Shown: positions 25,511 through 35,196, counted from the stretch's first letter. The stretch is DNA of 64,000 nt from Bacteroides acidifaciens (GCF_903181435.1 NZ_CAEUHO010000005.1:310001-374000); one strand, 5' to 3'. The notes: generated by a model not told the origin, from the sequence alone. Made by a program: numbers and translations.

Positions 25511-28500
25511 ATGCACAGAATTTTGTTAACTACTGTATTGTATAGCGCATTAACTGTACAAGCTCTAGCAAACGAACCTTTAAAAGGTTTTGCTTATGCA
25601 TCATCACCTGCTCCAAATGGAAACGAATGGGAATCTCCCGAACAACTGGCATTGAACAAGGAGCAGCCGCATGCTTATTTCTTTTCTTTTTCCAATCTTG
25701 AGAGTGCCCGGAAAGTGTTGCCGGAAAATAGTAAATATTGGAAATCTCTGGATGGAGATTGGAAGTTTCATTGGGCTCCTGCTCCTGAAATGCGTCCGAA
25801 AGAGTTTTATCAGCCCGAATTTGATGTCAGTTCCTGGGATTTGATTTCTGTGCCTTCCAATTGGAATATTTATGGAATTCAGAAAGATGGAAGTCAGAAG
25901 TACGGCACACCTGTTTATGTGAACCAATCTGTAATCTTCGTACAGCATGTAGAAATAGGTGACTGGAAAAATGGCGTGATGCGTACCCCGCCAACCCATT
26001 GGGCTACTTATAAGCACCGTAACGAGGTTGGCTCTTATCGTCGTGAGTTTGATATTCCGGAGGATTGGAAGGAACGTGAAGTATTCATTAATTTTGATGG
26101 CGTAGATTCTTTCTTCTATCTTTGGATTAACGGTCACTATATAGGTTTCTCCAAAAATTCCCGTAATACGGCTAGTTTTAATATCACTCCTTACTTGCGG
26201 AAAGGTAAAAACGTAGTTGCTGCCGAAGTGTATCGCAATTCCGACGGTTCATTTCTGGAAGCTCAGGATATGTTTCGTCTTCCGGGCATTTTTCGCACAG
26301 TATCTTTGCATGCAGTGCCGAAGGTGCACATCCGTGATTTGGTAGCTATTCCCGATTTGGACGAAAACTTTTCGGACGGCTCTTTGACGATTAAGGCGGA
26401 AATCCGTAATCTTGATAAGAAGGCGGTTAAAGGCTATAAGATTTATTATTCACTATATGCCAATAAACTCTATTCTGACGAGAATACATTGGTCGACAAC
26501 CTGCTGTCAACAGTTGTAAAAGAAGTTGTGCCGGGAGAATCGGCAGACATACAAACAGTGTTTCAAGTGAAAACACCTCGGAAATGGTCGGCCGAATTTC
26601 CCTATTGCTATACATTGGTAGCAGAATTGAAAGACAAAAAGAACCGGACGCTAGAGACAGTTTCGACTCTTGTCGGTTTTCGTAAAGTGGAAATCAGGGA
26701 TACACCGGCCTCAGAGGATGAGTTTGGGCTGGCAGGACGATATTACTATGTGAACGGTAAGACGGTAAAGTTGAAAGGTGTTAATCGTCATGAATCCACT
26801 CCGTCTACCGGACATACTGTTTCACGGGAGATAATGGAAAAGGAGATTATGCTGATGAAGCGGGCCAATATTAATCATGTACGAAACTCCCATTATCCGG
26901 ACGACCCTTATTGGTATCATCTCTGCAATAAATACGGAATTTATCTGGAGGATGAGGCTAATCTGGAGTCACATGAATTCCGCTATGAAGAAGCTTCTCT
27001 TTCTCATCCGATAGAATGGGAGAAAGCGCATATTGCACGTGTAATGGAGATGGTACATAGCAATGTTAATAATCCGTCTATTGTGATTTGGTCGTTAGGC
27101 AATGAGGGAGGACCAGGAAATAATTTCGTTGCCGCCTGTCGGGCGTTGAAGAAATTCGACACTTCGCGTCCCGTACAGTATGAACGGAATAATGATATAG
27201 TCGATATGGGCTCCAATCAATATCCTTCTGTAGATTGGGTCAGTGGGGCGGCACAAGGAAAGTATGATATAAAATATCCGTTCCATATTTCCGAATATGC
27301 ACATTCAATGGGGAATGCCTGTGGTAATCTTGCCAGTTATTGGGAAGCAATCGAATCAACTAATTTTCTGTGTGGAGGAGCTATCTGGGATTGGGTAGAC
27401 CAGTCTCTATACAATTATGATCCGGCAACCGGAGCTCGTTATCTGGCTTATGGCGGTGATTTTGGAGATGTACCGAATGACGGGCAATTTGTTATGAATG
27501 GAATCATGTTCGGTGATTTGGAGCCAAAGCCTCAATATTACGAAGTAAAGAAAGTATATCAGCATATAGGGATAAAAGTTGTTGATATAGAAAAAGGAAT
27601 ATTAGAGGTCTTCAATAAATACTATTTTAAGGACCTTGCAGATTATCTGGTGAAATATTCGCTTTATGAGAATGGGAAAGAAATAAAATCAGATATTGTA
27701 TCCTTGGGAAGTGTAGCTCCGCGGACGAGGAAACTTGTCACCGTTCCATACGTGCATCAATCCCTGTCCGGACAATCAGAATATTTCTTGAAAATCCAAT
27801 TCTGTTTGAAGGAAAAGATGCCTTGGGCGGATAAAGGTTATGTAGTAGCGGAAGAACAACTTCTGATAAAAGAAGCCGGTAGCCGCCCGGCGATAAGCGA
27901 GGTAGCTTCATCCGGAAAGAAATTGGAACTTTCCGGTATAAAGTCGGGAGAGAATATTGTATCTGTCAAAGGCGCCGGATTTGAAGTAACGTTCGACAAA
28001 TCTGCCGGAAGCATTTATAGTTTGAAATATAATGGCGAATTTATCATAACAGAAGGGAACGGTCCTGAATTAAATGCTTTGAGAGCTTTTGTCAATAATG
28101 ACAATTGGTTTTTTTCCTCTTGGTTTGATAACGGACTGCATAATCTTCGGCATAAGGCAATCAGTCATTATATACAAGCGCAGGAAAATGGCTCGGTCAT
28201 ATTATCTTTTACGGTAGAGTCACAAGCACCTAACGGTGCGTTTATCAGTGGAGGCATGTATTCCGGCAAGAACCGGATTGAGGAGCGTTCCGACAGGCCT
28301 TTCGAAAGTGATGACTTTAAATTCGTAACCAATCAGATATGGACAGTCTATCAAGACGGCTCTATTGAGTTGGAAGCCAGTATAACTTCCAACCGGCCGA
28401 ATTTGGCTTTGCCGCGCTTGGGTTATGTGATGAAAGTACCCCGGAAATTTGGAGATTTCACATATTATGGTCGCGGGCCTATTGATAATTATTCCGATCG

Positions 28501-29155
28501 TAAAAGCAGCCAGTTTATAGAAATACATAAAAATAAGGTTGCCAATGAATTTATAAATTTCCCCAAACCGCAGAATATGGGTAATCATGAAGATGTCCGT
28601 TGGTGTGCATTGACCGATTCGCAACATAAAGGGGCTGTTTTTATTGCTACCGGCCGGTTGTCTGTATCTGCTTTGCCTTACTCGTCTTTGGATATGATTC
28701 TGGCATCCCATCCGTATCAACTACCTGCAGCAGGTGATACGTATTTATATCTGGATTGTGCCGTAACAGGATTAGGGGGGAATAGCTGCGGTCCGGTTCC
28801 TTTGGCAAAAGACTGTGTGTATGCCGGACATCATAACATGGGATTCATCATACGCCCATCGGGTACGGATTTATCTGCTATCGCTGCAGTCGAACCTTCA
28901 GGAGAACTTCCCCTGTCCATAACCCGTGACCGTGCCGGAACAGTGGAGATCACTTCCGGGCAGAAAGCGGGCACTATTCAATATACGGTGAATGGAGGAA
29001 AACCTCAGGAATATAAAGCACCGATACCTTTACGTGCCGGCGGAATCATTTTGAAAAAAGTGAAACATGAAAAGTACATTTTGATTTTTAACAGTCACTG
29101 CTGCATTGTGTGTAGCAGTGGCTACCACCGGTTTCGCACAGAGTTTTGTGCATGA
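25511..29155 (+). CDS. GH2 beta-galactosidase (LacZ type), altered C-terminus
   Basis: The product (about 1214 residues) has a signal peptide (MHRILLTTVLYSALTVQALA), the sugar-binding and immunoglobulin-like domains of family GH2, the TIM barrel with the acid/base glutamate in IVIWSLGNEGGPGNNF and the nucleophile in HISEYAHSMGNACG, and the C-terminal beta-sandwich of LacZ (FFSSWFDNGLHNLRHKAI). It probably removes terminal beta-galactose in the periplasm. The last ~35 residues read through what looks like the start of another gene: in the next frame the gene would stop at a TGA (29068-29070) overlapping an ATG, so a one-base loss in TTTTGAAAAAAG is likely. The TIR-like GTG at 25478 was not used as a start. 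Confidence 0.92.
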   Translation: MHRILLTTVLYSALTVQALANEPLKGFAYASSPAPNGNEWESPEQLALNKEQPHAYFFSFSNLESARKVLPENSKYWKSLDGDWKFHWAPAPEMRPKEFYQPEFDVSSWDLISVPSNWNIYGIQKDGSQKYGTPVYVNQSVIFVQHVEIGDWKNGVMRTPPTHWATYKHRNEVGSYRREFDIPEDWKEREVFINFDGVDSFFYLWINGHYIGFSKNSRNTASFNITPYLRKGKNVVAAEVYRNSDGSFLEAQDMFRLPGIFRTVSLHAVPKVHIRDLVAIPDLDENFSDGSLTIKAEIRNLDKKAVKGYKIYYSLYANKLYSDENTLVDNLLSTVVKEVVPGESADIQTVFQVKTPRKWSAEFPYCYTLVAELKDKKNRTLETVSTLVGFRKVEIRDTPASEDEFGLAGRYYYVNGKTVKLKGVNRHESTPSTGHTVSREIMEKEIMLMKRANINHVRNSHYPDDPYWYHLCNKYGIYLEDEANLESHEFRYEEASLSHPIEWEKAHIARVMEMVHSNVNNPSIVIWSLGNEGGPGNNFVAACRALKKFDTSRPVQYERNNDIVDMGSNQYPSVDWVSGAAQGKYDIKYPFHISEYAHSMGNACGNLASYWEAIESTNFLCGGAIWDWVDQSLYNYDPATGARYLAYGGDFGDVPNDGQFVMNGIMFGDLEPKPQYYEVKKVYQHIGIKVVDIEKGILEVFNKYYFKDLADYLVKYSLYENGKEIKSDIVSLGSVAPRTRKLVTVPYVHQSLSGQSEYFLKIQFCLKEKMPWADKGYVVAEEQLLIKEAGSRPAISEVASSGKKLELSGIKSGENIVSVKGAGFEVTFDKSAGSIYSLKYNGEFIITEGNGPELNALRAFVNNDNWFFSSWFDNGLHNLRHKAISHYIQAQENGSVILSFTVESQAPNGAFISGGMYSGKNRIEERSDRPFESDDFKFVTNQIWTVYQDGSIELEASITSNRPNLALPRLGYVMKVPRKFGDFTYYGRGPIDNYSDRKSSQFIEIHKNKVANEFINFPKPQNMGNHEDVRWCALTDSQHKGAVFIATGRLSVSALPYSSLDMILASHPYQLPAAGDTYLYLDCAVTGLGGNSCGPVPLAKDCVYAGHHNMGFIIRPSGTDLSAIAAVEPSGELPLSITRDRAGTVEITSGQKAGTIQYTVNGGKPQEYKAPIPLRAGGIILKKVKHEKYILIFNSHCCIVCSSGYHRFRTEFCA

Positions 29156-29167
29156 AACGTCCGGCGG
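29067..29167 (+). pseudogene. Signal-peptide remnant of a lost gene
   Basis: From the ATG at 29067 the frame reads MKSTF, a stop (TGA), then FLTVTAALCVAVATTGFAQS and FVHETSGGYLK: a typical signal peptide with an internal stop and no gene behind it. It overlaps the changed 3' end of the GH2 gene and ends where the sigma factor (minus strand) begins. This marks one side of a deletion. Confidence 0.75.
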
Positions 29168-29650
29168 TTATCTAAAGTATTTTTGCAGGCTTTCCGTCAA
29201 TTTGCGGATAGCTGTTGTCATGTGCGTATTGACAGTTCTTTCGGATATGTCCAGCGCTTCGCTGATTTGTTTATAGCTCATATATTCTTCCTTTGCCATA
29301 CAATAAACGATTCTGGTTTTTTCTGGCAGTTGTTGGATGGCTTGCTGCATATTTTCTTCCATGTCTTTTTTCAGCAGTTTTTCTTCCGGTGTAAGTTCGT
29401 TTCCCGCTATCTCTATTGTAAATTGGTCAATAGAACTTAGGTTATCCTGACGATTTTTCTCTAAAAATGTGATAGCATGATTCTTGACCGTTATAAATAA
29501 ATAAGAATCCCAGTCTTTCACATCTTTCAGGTTCTCACGTTTATTCCATAAAGTGAGGAAAACATCAGATAATACATCCTCGGCGGAAGAGGTTGACTGA
29601 ACGAAATATAATGCAATTGAATAACATTTCTTAAAGTACCGCTTATACAT
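29168..29650 (-). CDS. ECF sigma factor, truncated at the N-terminus
   Basis: A sigma-70 ECF protein: region 2 is visible in FVQSTSSAEDVLSDVFLTLW, region 4 in YMSYKQISEALDISERTVNT. The usable frame has 160 residues from the ATG at 29650, but the upstream sequence in the same frame (ITYLLRQISEGNASCFEK) is also typical of ECF factors and is cut by a TGA just before it, without a start codon. About 20 N-terminal residues are lost. In Bacteroides such factors usually control a polysaccharide utilisation locus with an anti-sigma factor; none is left here. It may be non-functional. Confidence 0.85.
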   Translation of the reverse strand: MYKRYFKKCYSIALYFVQSTSSAEDVLSDVFLTLWNKRENLKDVKDWDSYLFITVKNHAITFLEKNRQDNLSSIDQFTIEIAGNELTPEEKLLKKDMEENMQQAIQQLPEKTRIVYCMAKEEYMSYKQISEALDISERTVNTHMTTAIRKLTESLQKYFR

Positions 29651-29705
29651 CTTTTCAAAACAGGAAGCATTTCCTTCACTGATTTGTCGTAATAGATAAG
29701 TTATA

Positions 29706-29876
29706 GGAATTCAGGACTTTGAGAAGGTACGTATCCTGAAAGCTGAATTCAGGAACCATCCTGCCAAGTTGAAACGGATTGGACAGATATTGTCGGACTT
29801 CCGTCTGGAACGTCTGACCGATACCCCCGCGGAACAAATGGTGGACAAAGCCCGGAAAGCAATCAATAATTTTTGA
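29706..29876 (+). pseudogene. C-terminal remnant of a DUF4091/GH123-type glycosidase
   Basis: The frame GIQDFEKVRILKAEF, RIGQILSDF and MVDKARKAINNF ends at TGA 29874-29876. This is the usual end of DUF4091-containing proteins, such as GH123 beta-N-acetylgalactosaminidases. The rest of the gene is absent: the sequence to the left belongs to the truncated sigma factor on the other strand. With GH109 next to it, the original locus probably dealt with GalNAc-containing glycans. Confidence 0.65.
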
Positions 29877-29925
29877 GAAGAATGTGACTAAACTAATTTA
29901 TTATAAGCAATAAGGATTAAGGATT

Positions 29926-31326
29926 ATGAAAAAGATATTTTTCAGTTTAACAATGGTATTTTTGTTTATCGCCTTTGCAGCGTGTAAGCAAAAGAAAGGA
30001 GAGGCGGTTCAGCCTATCGTGGTGGAAACGCCGGTACGTCCTGCCGGACAGGAGGACGTGATTCGGCTGACTGCTCCCAAAATTGATACGGTACGTGTCG
30101 GATTCATCGGACTGGGGATACGCGGACCGGGAGCTGTCGCCCGTTTCACGCATATTCCGGGGACACAGATTAAGGCTTTATGCGACATTCGCCAGGATTG
30201 TGTGGAAAATGCGCAGAATATCCTGCGTGAAGCCGGCCTGCCGGAAGCTACTGCTTATTATGGGGATGAAAATTCATGGAAACAGTTATGTGACAGGGAT
30301 GATATCGACCTTGTCTATGTGGCGACAGACTGGAGACATCATGCCGAAATGGGTATTTATGCAATGGAACACGGAAAACATGTAGCCATTGAAGTGCCTG
30401 CCGCTATGACATTGGAAGAAATATGGGCTCTCATCAATACTTCCGAAAAGACTCGTAAGCACTGTATGCAACTGGAAAACTGCGTGTATGATTTCTTTGA
30501 ACTTACCACATTGAACATGGCTCAACGGGGCGTGTTTGGTGAGATTCTGCATGTCGAAGGGGCGTATATCCACAATCTGGAAGATTATTGGTCGTCTTAT
30601 TGGAATAATTGGCGTATGGACTACAATCGCAACAACCGTGGCGACGTATATGCTACACACGGTATCGGGCCTGCCTGCCAATTGCTTGATATTCATCGGG
30701 GCGACCGTATGAAAACGCTGGTGTCGATGGATACAAAGGCTGTGAACGGTCCGGCATATATCCGGAAAACGACAGGCGAAGAAGTGAAAGACTTTCAGAA
30801 CGGCGACCAGACTACTACCGTGATTCGTACCGAAAACGGTAAGACGATGCTTATCCAGCACAATGTGATGACTCCGCGTCCTTATAGCCGTATGTATCAG
30901 TTGGTCGGCACCGACGGATACGCCAGCAAATATCCGGTTGAGGAATATTGCCTGCGTCCCGAGCAGGTGGATACGAACATGGTGCTTAATCATGAGAACC
31001 TGAACGCTCACGGTGCTATGCCCGAGGAAGCGAAAGTGGCAATGATGAACGCGTACAAGCATCCTATCCATGTGGAACTGGAAGAGACAGCCAAGAAAGT
31101 CGGTGGTCATGGTGGTATGGATTATATAATGGATTATCGTCTGGTTTATTGCTTGCGCAATGGGTTGCCGCTGGATATGGATGTCTATGATTTGGCGGAA
31201 TGGTGCTGCATGGCGGAGCTGACCCGTCTTTCCATTGAGAATAATTCGGCTCCGGTGGCAGTTCCCGATTTTACACGCGGCGGATGGAACAAGGTTTCTA
31301 AATATCAACATGCTTTTGTAAAATAA
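29926..31326 (+). CDS. GH109 alpha-N-acetylgalactosaminidase, lipoprotein
   Basis: The 466 residues begin with a lipoprotein signal (FLFIAFAACKQK) and then a Rossmann NAD-binding segment (VRVGFIGLGIRGPG). The Gfo/Idh/MocA fold and the blocks DWRHHAEMGIYAMEHGKHV, RGDVYATHGIGP and GGHGGMDYIMDYR match GH109, the NAD-dependent family that removes terminal alpha-GalNAc (blood group A-type glycans, mucin). It lies 50 bases after the DUF4091 remnant and 12 bases before GH35, in one transcription direction. Confidence 0.92.
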   Translation: MKKIFFSLTMVFLFIAFAACKQKKGEAVQPIVVETPVRPAGQEDVIRLTAPKIDTVRVGFIGLGIRGPGAVARFTHIPGTQIKALCDIRQDCVENAQNILREAGLPEATAYYGDENSWKQLCDRDDIDLVYVATDWRHHAEMGIYAMEHGKHVAIEVPAAMTLEEIWALINTSEKTRKHCMQLENCVYDFFELTTLNMAQRGVFGEILHVEGAYIHNLEDYWSSYWNNWRMDYNRNNRGDVYATHGIGPACQLLDIHRGDRMKTLVSMDTKAVNGPAYIRKTTGEEVKDFQNGDQTTTVIRTENGKTMLIQHNVMTPRPYSRMYQLVGTDGYASKYPVEEYCLRPEQVDTNMVLNHENLNAHGAMPEEAKVAMMNAYKHPIHVELEETAKKVGGHGGMDYIMDYRLVYCLRNGLPLDMDVYDLAEWCCMAELTRLSIENNSAPVAVPDFTRGGWNKVSKYQHAFVK

Positions 31327-31337
31327 GAGGGGGACAG

Positions 31338-33665
31338 ATGAATAAACAACGACTTTATAAAATTCTGCTTTGTTTGTTGATACCGTTTCTTTCGGGGGGC
31401 TGTTTTTCTCCGAAAGAACGTATCAGGATAGATGAAGGGACCTTTGTTGTCAATGGTAAGGATGTACAGTTGATTTGCGGGGAGATGCATTATCCCCGTA
31501 TCCCTCACGAATACTGGCGCGACCGGTTGCAAAGAGCCCGTGCGATGGGACTGAACACTATTTCGGTTTATGTATTCTGGAATTTTCACGAGCGTCAGCC
31601 CGGTGAGTTTGACTTCAGCGGGCAGGCGGATGTTGCCGAGTTTGTACGCCTGGCACAGGAAGAAGGCTTGTATGTGATTCTCCGTCCGGGACCTTATGTA
31701 TGTGCGGAGTGGGACTTCGGCGGTTATCCTTCCTGGCTGCTGAAAGAAAAGGATATGGTCTACCGCAGCAAGGACGCCCGTTTCCTGCAATATTGCGAAC
31801 GGTATATAAAGGCGCTCGGTGAACAACTGGCTCCGCTGACTATCAACAATGGCGGGAATATACTGATGGTACAGGTGGAAAACGAGTATGGCTCTTACGA
31901 TGCGGATAAGGAATATCTGGCTGCTCTCCGCGATATGATAAAGGAGGCAGGATTCAATGTCCCGTTGTTTACTTGTGACGGTGGCGGACAGGTTGAGGCC
32001 GGGCATATCGACGGGGCGTTGCCCACATTGAACGGAGTGTTCAGCGAAGATATCTTTAAGATTGTGGATAAATATCATCCCGGCGGCCCGTATTTTGTAG
32101 CGGAATTTTATCCGGCATGGTTCGACGTATGGGGACAGCATCATTCGACGGTCGATTATAAACGTCCGGCGGAGCAACTGGATTGGATGCTGGGACATGG
32201 TGTGTCCGTCAGTATGTATATGTTTCACGGAGGAACAAACTTCTGGTATACGAACGGTGCGAATACAGCTGGGGGCTATCGTCCGCAACCCACAAGCTAT
32301 GATTATGACGCGCCTTTGGGCGAATGGGGAAACTGTTACCCGAAATATCATGCTTTCAGGGAAGTGATTCAGAAGTATTTGCCCGAAGGAACGGTATTGC
32401 CTGATGTGCCTGCCGATAATCCGACAACGTCCTTCGCTGCGATTGAACTGAAAGAGAGTGCTCCGCTAAAAGCGGCTTTCCATCAGACTACCGAATCGGA
32501 GAATGTGCTCTCGATGGAAGATTTGGGAGTTGATTTTGGTTATATACATTATCAGACCACTATCAACAAGGCCGGCAAACAAAAAATGATTATACAGGAT
32601 TTGCGTGATTATGCCGTGATTCTGGTGAATGGAAAACAGGTGGCAAGCCTGGACCGCCGTTACAATCAGAATAATGTACTATTGGATATTCCACAGGCGC
32701 CTGCCGTCTTGGAGATATTGGTGGAAAACACTGGTCGCGTCAACTATGGCCCTGATATACAGTTCAACCGCAAAGGGATTACAAACCAAGTGCTATGGGG
32801 AGATGAAAAACTGACCGGATGGTCTATTACTCCGCTTCCTCTTTATAAAGAAAAGGTGTCCGAACTGAATTTCGGCGAACCGGTGCGTGGAGTTCCGGCT
32901 TTCCATAAGGGCGTATTCAACCTTCAAAAGAAAGGGGATTGTTTTGTCGATATGAGCCAATGGGGAAAAGGCGCTGTTTGGGTAAATGGAAAATCACTCG
33001 GACGTTTTTGGAACATCGGCCCGCAGCAGACTTTATACGTGCCTGCTCCCTGGCTGAAAGAAGGGGAGAATGAAATCGTTGTTTTTGAAATGGAAGATGC
33101 CGGAAACCGTTCTTTGCAAGGTTTGAACCAACCGATACTCGACAGCTTGGGAGTGGATAAGAACTACCAACAGGGACAACGCCGTATCGTCCAAGGAACT
33201 CCCATTCTTGAAAAGGGAGATATTGCGCTGAAAGCCACCGTACAGGAATCTAATGAATGGCAGCTATTTGAATTTCCCGTTGCCACAACATTACGCCATT
33301 TTTGCATCGAAACGCTTTCTTCTTATACCGATGACAATCAGGCTTGTATTTCAGAAGTCGAGTTATTGGACGATAAGGGACAGGCGATTGATAAGACAAA
33401 ATGGGAAGTTGTCTATGTAAGTAGTGAACTGTCTGATAAAAATTTGGGAGTAGGAGAGAACTTATACGATGGCGATGTCTCTTCATTTTGGCACACAGAT
33501 CCGACTGTCGGTTCTGACCATCCTCATCAGATTATTATTGACATGAAGGAGATATATAAAGTTTCTGCCCTACGGGTGAAAGTGCGTGAAGGCTCGTTCT
33601 TATCCGGTAAAGTAAAAGATATACAGCTATATACTCGTCCGCAATTCTTTTTGTTCCGTCAATAG
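31338..33665 (+). CDS. GH35 beta-galactosidase with F5/8-type C-terminus
   Basis: This 775-residue lipoprotein (LLIPFLSGGCFSP) belongs to GH35. The substrate-binding GPYVCAEWDFGGYPSWLL, the acid/base glutamate in MVQVENEYGSY and the nucleophile in VAEFYPAWFDVWG are intact, followed by beta-sandwich domains and a C-terminal F5/8-like domain (SSFWHTDPTVGSDHPHQI). It removes terminal beta-galactose, probably from host or plant glycans. GAGGGGG lies before the ATG as ribosome binding site. It forms a likely operon with GH109. Confidence 0.94.
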   Translation: MNKQRLYKILLCLLIPFLSGGCFSPKERIRIDEGTFVVNGKDVQLICGEMHYPRIPHEYWRDRLQRARAMGLNTISVYVFWNFHERQPGEFDFSGQADVAEFVRLAQEEGLYVILRPGPYVCAEWDFGGYPSWLLKEKDMVYRSKDARFLQYCERYIKALGEQLAPLTINNGGNILMVQVENEYGSYDADKEYLAALRDMIKEAGFNVPLFTCDGGGQVEAGHIDGALPTLNGVFSEDIFKIVDKYHPGGPYFVAEFYPAWFDVWGQHHSTVDYKRPAEQLDWMLGHGVSVSMYMFHGGTNFWYTNGANTAGGYRPQPTSYDYDAPLGEWGNCYPKYHAFREVIQKYLPEGTVLPDVPADNPTTSFAAIELKESAPLKAAFHQTTESENVLSMEDLGVDFGYIHYQTTINKAGKQKMIIQDLRDYAVILVNGKQVASLDRRYNQNNVLLDIPQAPAVLEILVENTGRVNYGPDIQFNRKGITNQVLWGDEKLTGWSITPLPLYKEKVSELNFGEPVRGVPAFHKGVFNLQKKGDCFVDMSQWGKGAVWVNGKSLGRFWNIGPQQTLYVPAPWLKEGENEIVVFEMEDAGNRSLQGLNQPILDSLGVDKNYQQGQRRIVQGTPILEKGDIALKATVQESNEWQLFEFPVATTLRHFCIETLSSYTDDNQACISEVELLDDKGQAIDKTKWEVVYVSSELSDKNLGVGENLYDGDVSSFWHTDPTVGSDHPHQIIIDMKEIYKVSALRVKVREGSFLSGKVKDIQLYTRPQFFLFRQ

Positions 33666-33687
33666 ATTGCCGGATTGAATCATCTCA

Positions 33688-33751
33688 CATTTACCCTTTT
33701 CCACGTTTAATCTCTTTGTTTTTAGGGATTGGCGTGCGGAAAGGGTAAATG
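33688..33751. terminator. Large hairpin downstream of GH35
   Basis: CATTTACCCTTTTCCACG pairs with CGTGCGGAAAGGGTAAATG with one bulge across a ~26-base loop. There is no clear T run after it, so it may be a terminator of low strength or an RNA-stabilising 3' end. Confidence 0.5.
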
Positions 33752-34150
33752 TTTGAAGTTTATTTTCTTACCAGATAAGCTCAGGCAGAGCGGGAGACTA
33801 CAGAAAAACTTAAATCCATACTAGAAACGATTTTTCATTTTCATTTCTCATGTTCTCATTGTTTATAAGTCAATGTGTTGTTAATCAATAATATATCAGC
33901 ATGAGAAATAAAATAAGAAACGGCATTTCTCATTGTTTTTCAGCCATTTTGCCTCAAAAACCATGTGTTTCTCATACCTATTTCAACCGTTTCTCATTGG
34001 CTTTAGTCTTATTTTCATAGTTTTTCTCTCTTTTTTATCGTATTTCTCATCCATTACCCTTGTATTTCTTTTCTGATTTTGCCCGATTCAATGTTCTTCT
34101 TTTCTTTGGCTTTTTCGCCAGTCAACCCATCAGCCTTTTGTCGGCTCCCT

Positions 34151-34216
34151 GCCAATTTTCTGCTAATTCCTTGCTGACTTTCTACCAACTTTCTGTCAAC
34201 TTCCTATCCACTTCCT
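34151..34216. repeat. Six tandem 11-base repeats
   Basis: GCCAATTTTCT, GCTAATTCCTT, GCTGACTTTCT, ACCAACTTTCT, GTCAACTTCCT and ATCCACTTCCT follow each other without gaps, consensus nnnaacTTTCT. The period is one turn of the DNA helix. One or two weaker units may precede it (34129-34150). It lies inside the foldback element. Confidence 0.75.
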
Positions 34217-34277
34217 GTGTTTTATAGCTTGTTTTTATGCCGTTCACCTGTTGTCTCTATGTTTTTGATTAATCATT

Positions 34278-34416
34278 GTTATGTTTTTCTATAGCCATCT
34301 ATCTTGTTGCACTCCAGTACACAGGTTTGTGCACTAGAGTGCTTAGGTATGTGCACTAAAGTGCACAAGCCTGTGTACTGGAGTGCAACGATAGAAATGC
34401 TTATAGAAAAACATAC
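34278..34416. repeat. Inverted repeat containing four 18-bp palindromes
   Basis: At 34306-34389 four 18-bp dyads are separated by 4-base linkers (GGTT, GGTA, AGCC): GTTGCACTCCAGTACACA, TGTGCACTAGAGTGCTTA, TGTGCACTAAAGTGCACA and TGTGTACTGGAGTGCAAC. The whole array is itself an inverted repeat (outer 30 bases match at all but one position), and the symmetry extends to ATGTTTTTCTATA at 34281 and its partner near 34414. It has the same 18+4 layout as the array at 19607-19760 but a different sequence. Confidence 0.85.
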
Positions 34417-34801
34417 GTATGTCGTTCTTTATCATCTTGATAACTGCTTGATAATGTGTAATTAAGTGCTATCCTTGTTGCTACTTGCCTTGAAGCCGAT
34501 TATTGTTTCCTGGTCTTTTAGTTTTTCCGCAGATATTTTATTGAACGGTTCTCCATACCTTTTTCAAGTGCATAATAAATGTTTCAGATTCTTCAAATCC
34601 GGTTCATGCTGTTTTATGCCTAATGAGAAATGATTTAAATAAGTATGAGAAATACATGGTTGTTGAGGCAAAATGGCATAAAAACCATGAGAAATGCCGT
34701 TTCTTATTTTATTTCTCATGGTGTTATATTGTTGATTAATAGATGTTTGCTATGTAAACTATGAGAATATGAGAAATGATTTTTCGAAATAGTTTCTAGT
34801 A

Positions 34802-35190
34802 GGAACGGAATCTTTTCATGTGTGCCTATGTATCACTAGGAGAACTAGTCAGTTTGCTTATGGAATAATAAATCTTCTATTCCTCCATATTTCATTCCAT
34901 GTTATGCCTCTGAATAAGTTTTCGTAACCCTATCCGTTTTTTCAGTATGGAGTTCCTGAATCTTCTGTCTGCTTGTGAAAGTCGTTCTTTGGATTCTTCT
35001 CCTATCCTTTTTCATTCTCTCTTCTTTCTCTCTTCGTGCGCGCTTTACGCGCACGTGTGAATATAATAAGGTGTCCTTTCTTTCCCGTCCCCTCACACTC
35101 CTGTCCCTTTATTAAAAAACATGTTCTACAACATCATTATCAATCAACGAGTTAGCATAAACATTCAAAAATAATTAGAAAAAAGAGCAG
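34802..35190. other. Gene-free stretch before the rRNA promoters
   Basis: I see no gene. The only clear element is a short stem, CGTGCGCG (35035-35042) with CGCGCACG (35048-35055), around a five-base loop. The rest is AT- and pyrimidine-rich. Confidence 0.5.
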
Positions 35191-35196
35191 AATATA

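Larger units (their letters stand above)
33819..34801. repeat. 983-bp foldback element with ~183-base inverted arms
   Basis: The left arm (33819-34000) and the complement of the right arm (34619-34801) align along their whole length at roughly 80% or more, from TACTAGAAAC at the ends through shared blocks such as ATGAGAAATAAAATAAGAAA and GCCATTTTGCCTCAA. The arms themselves contain many ATTTCTCAT/ATGAGAAAT pairs. The 618-base centre has no gene; it holds an 11-base repeat and a palindrome array. No transposase lies inside. It may be a non-autonomous foldback or MITE-like element, or the origin of a large RNA structure. Confidence 0.8.
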
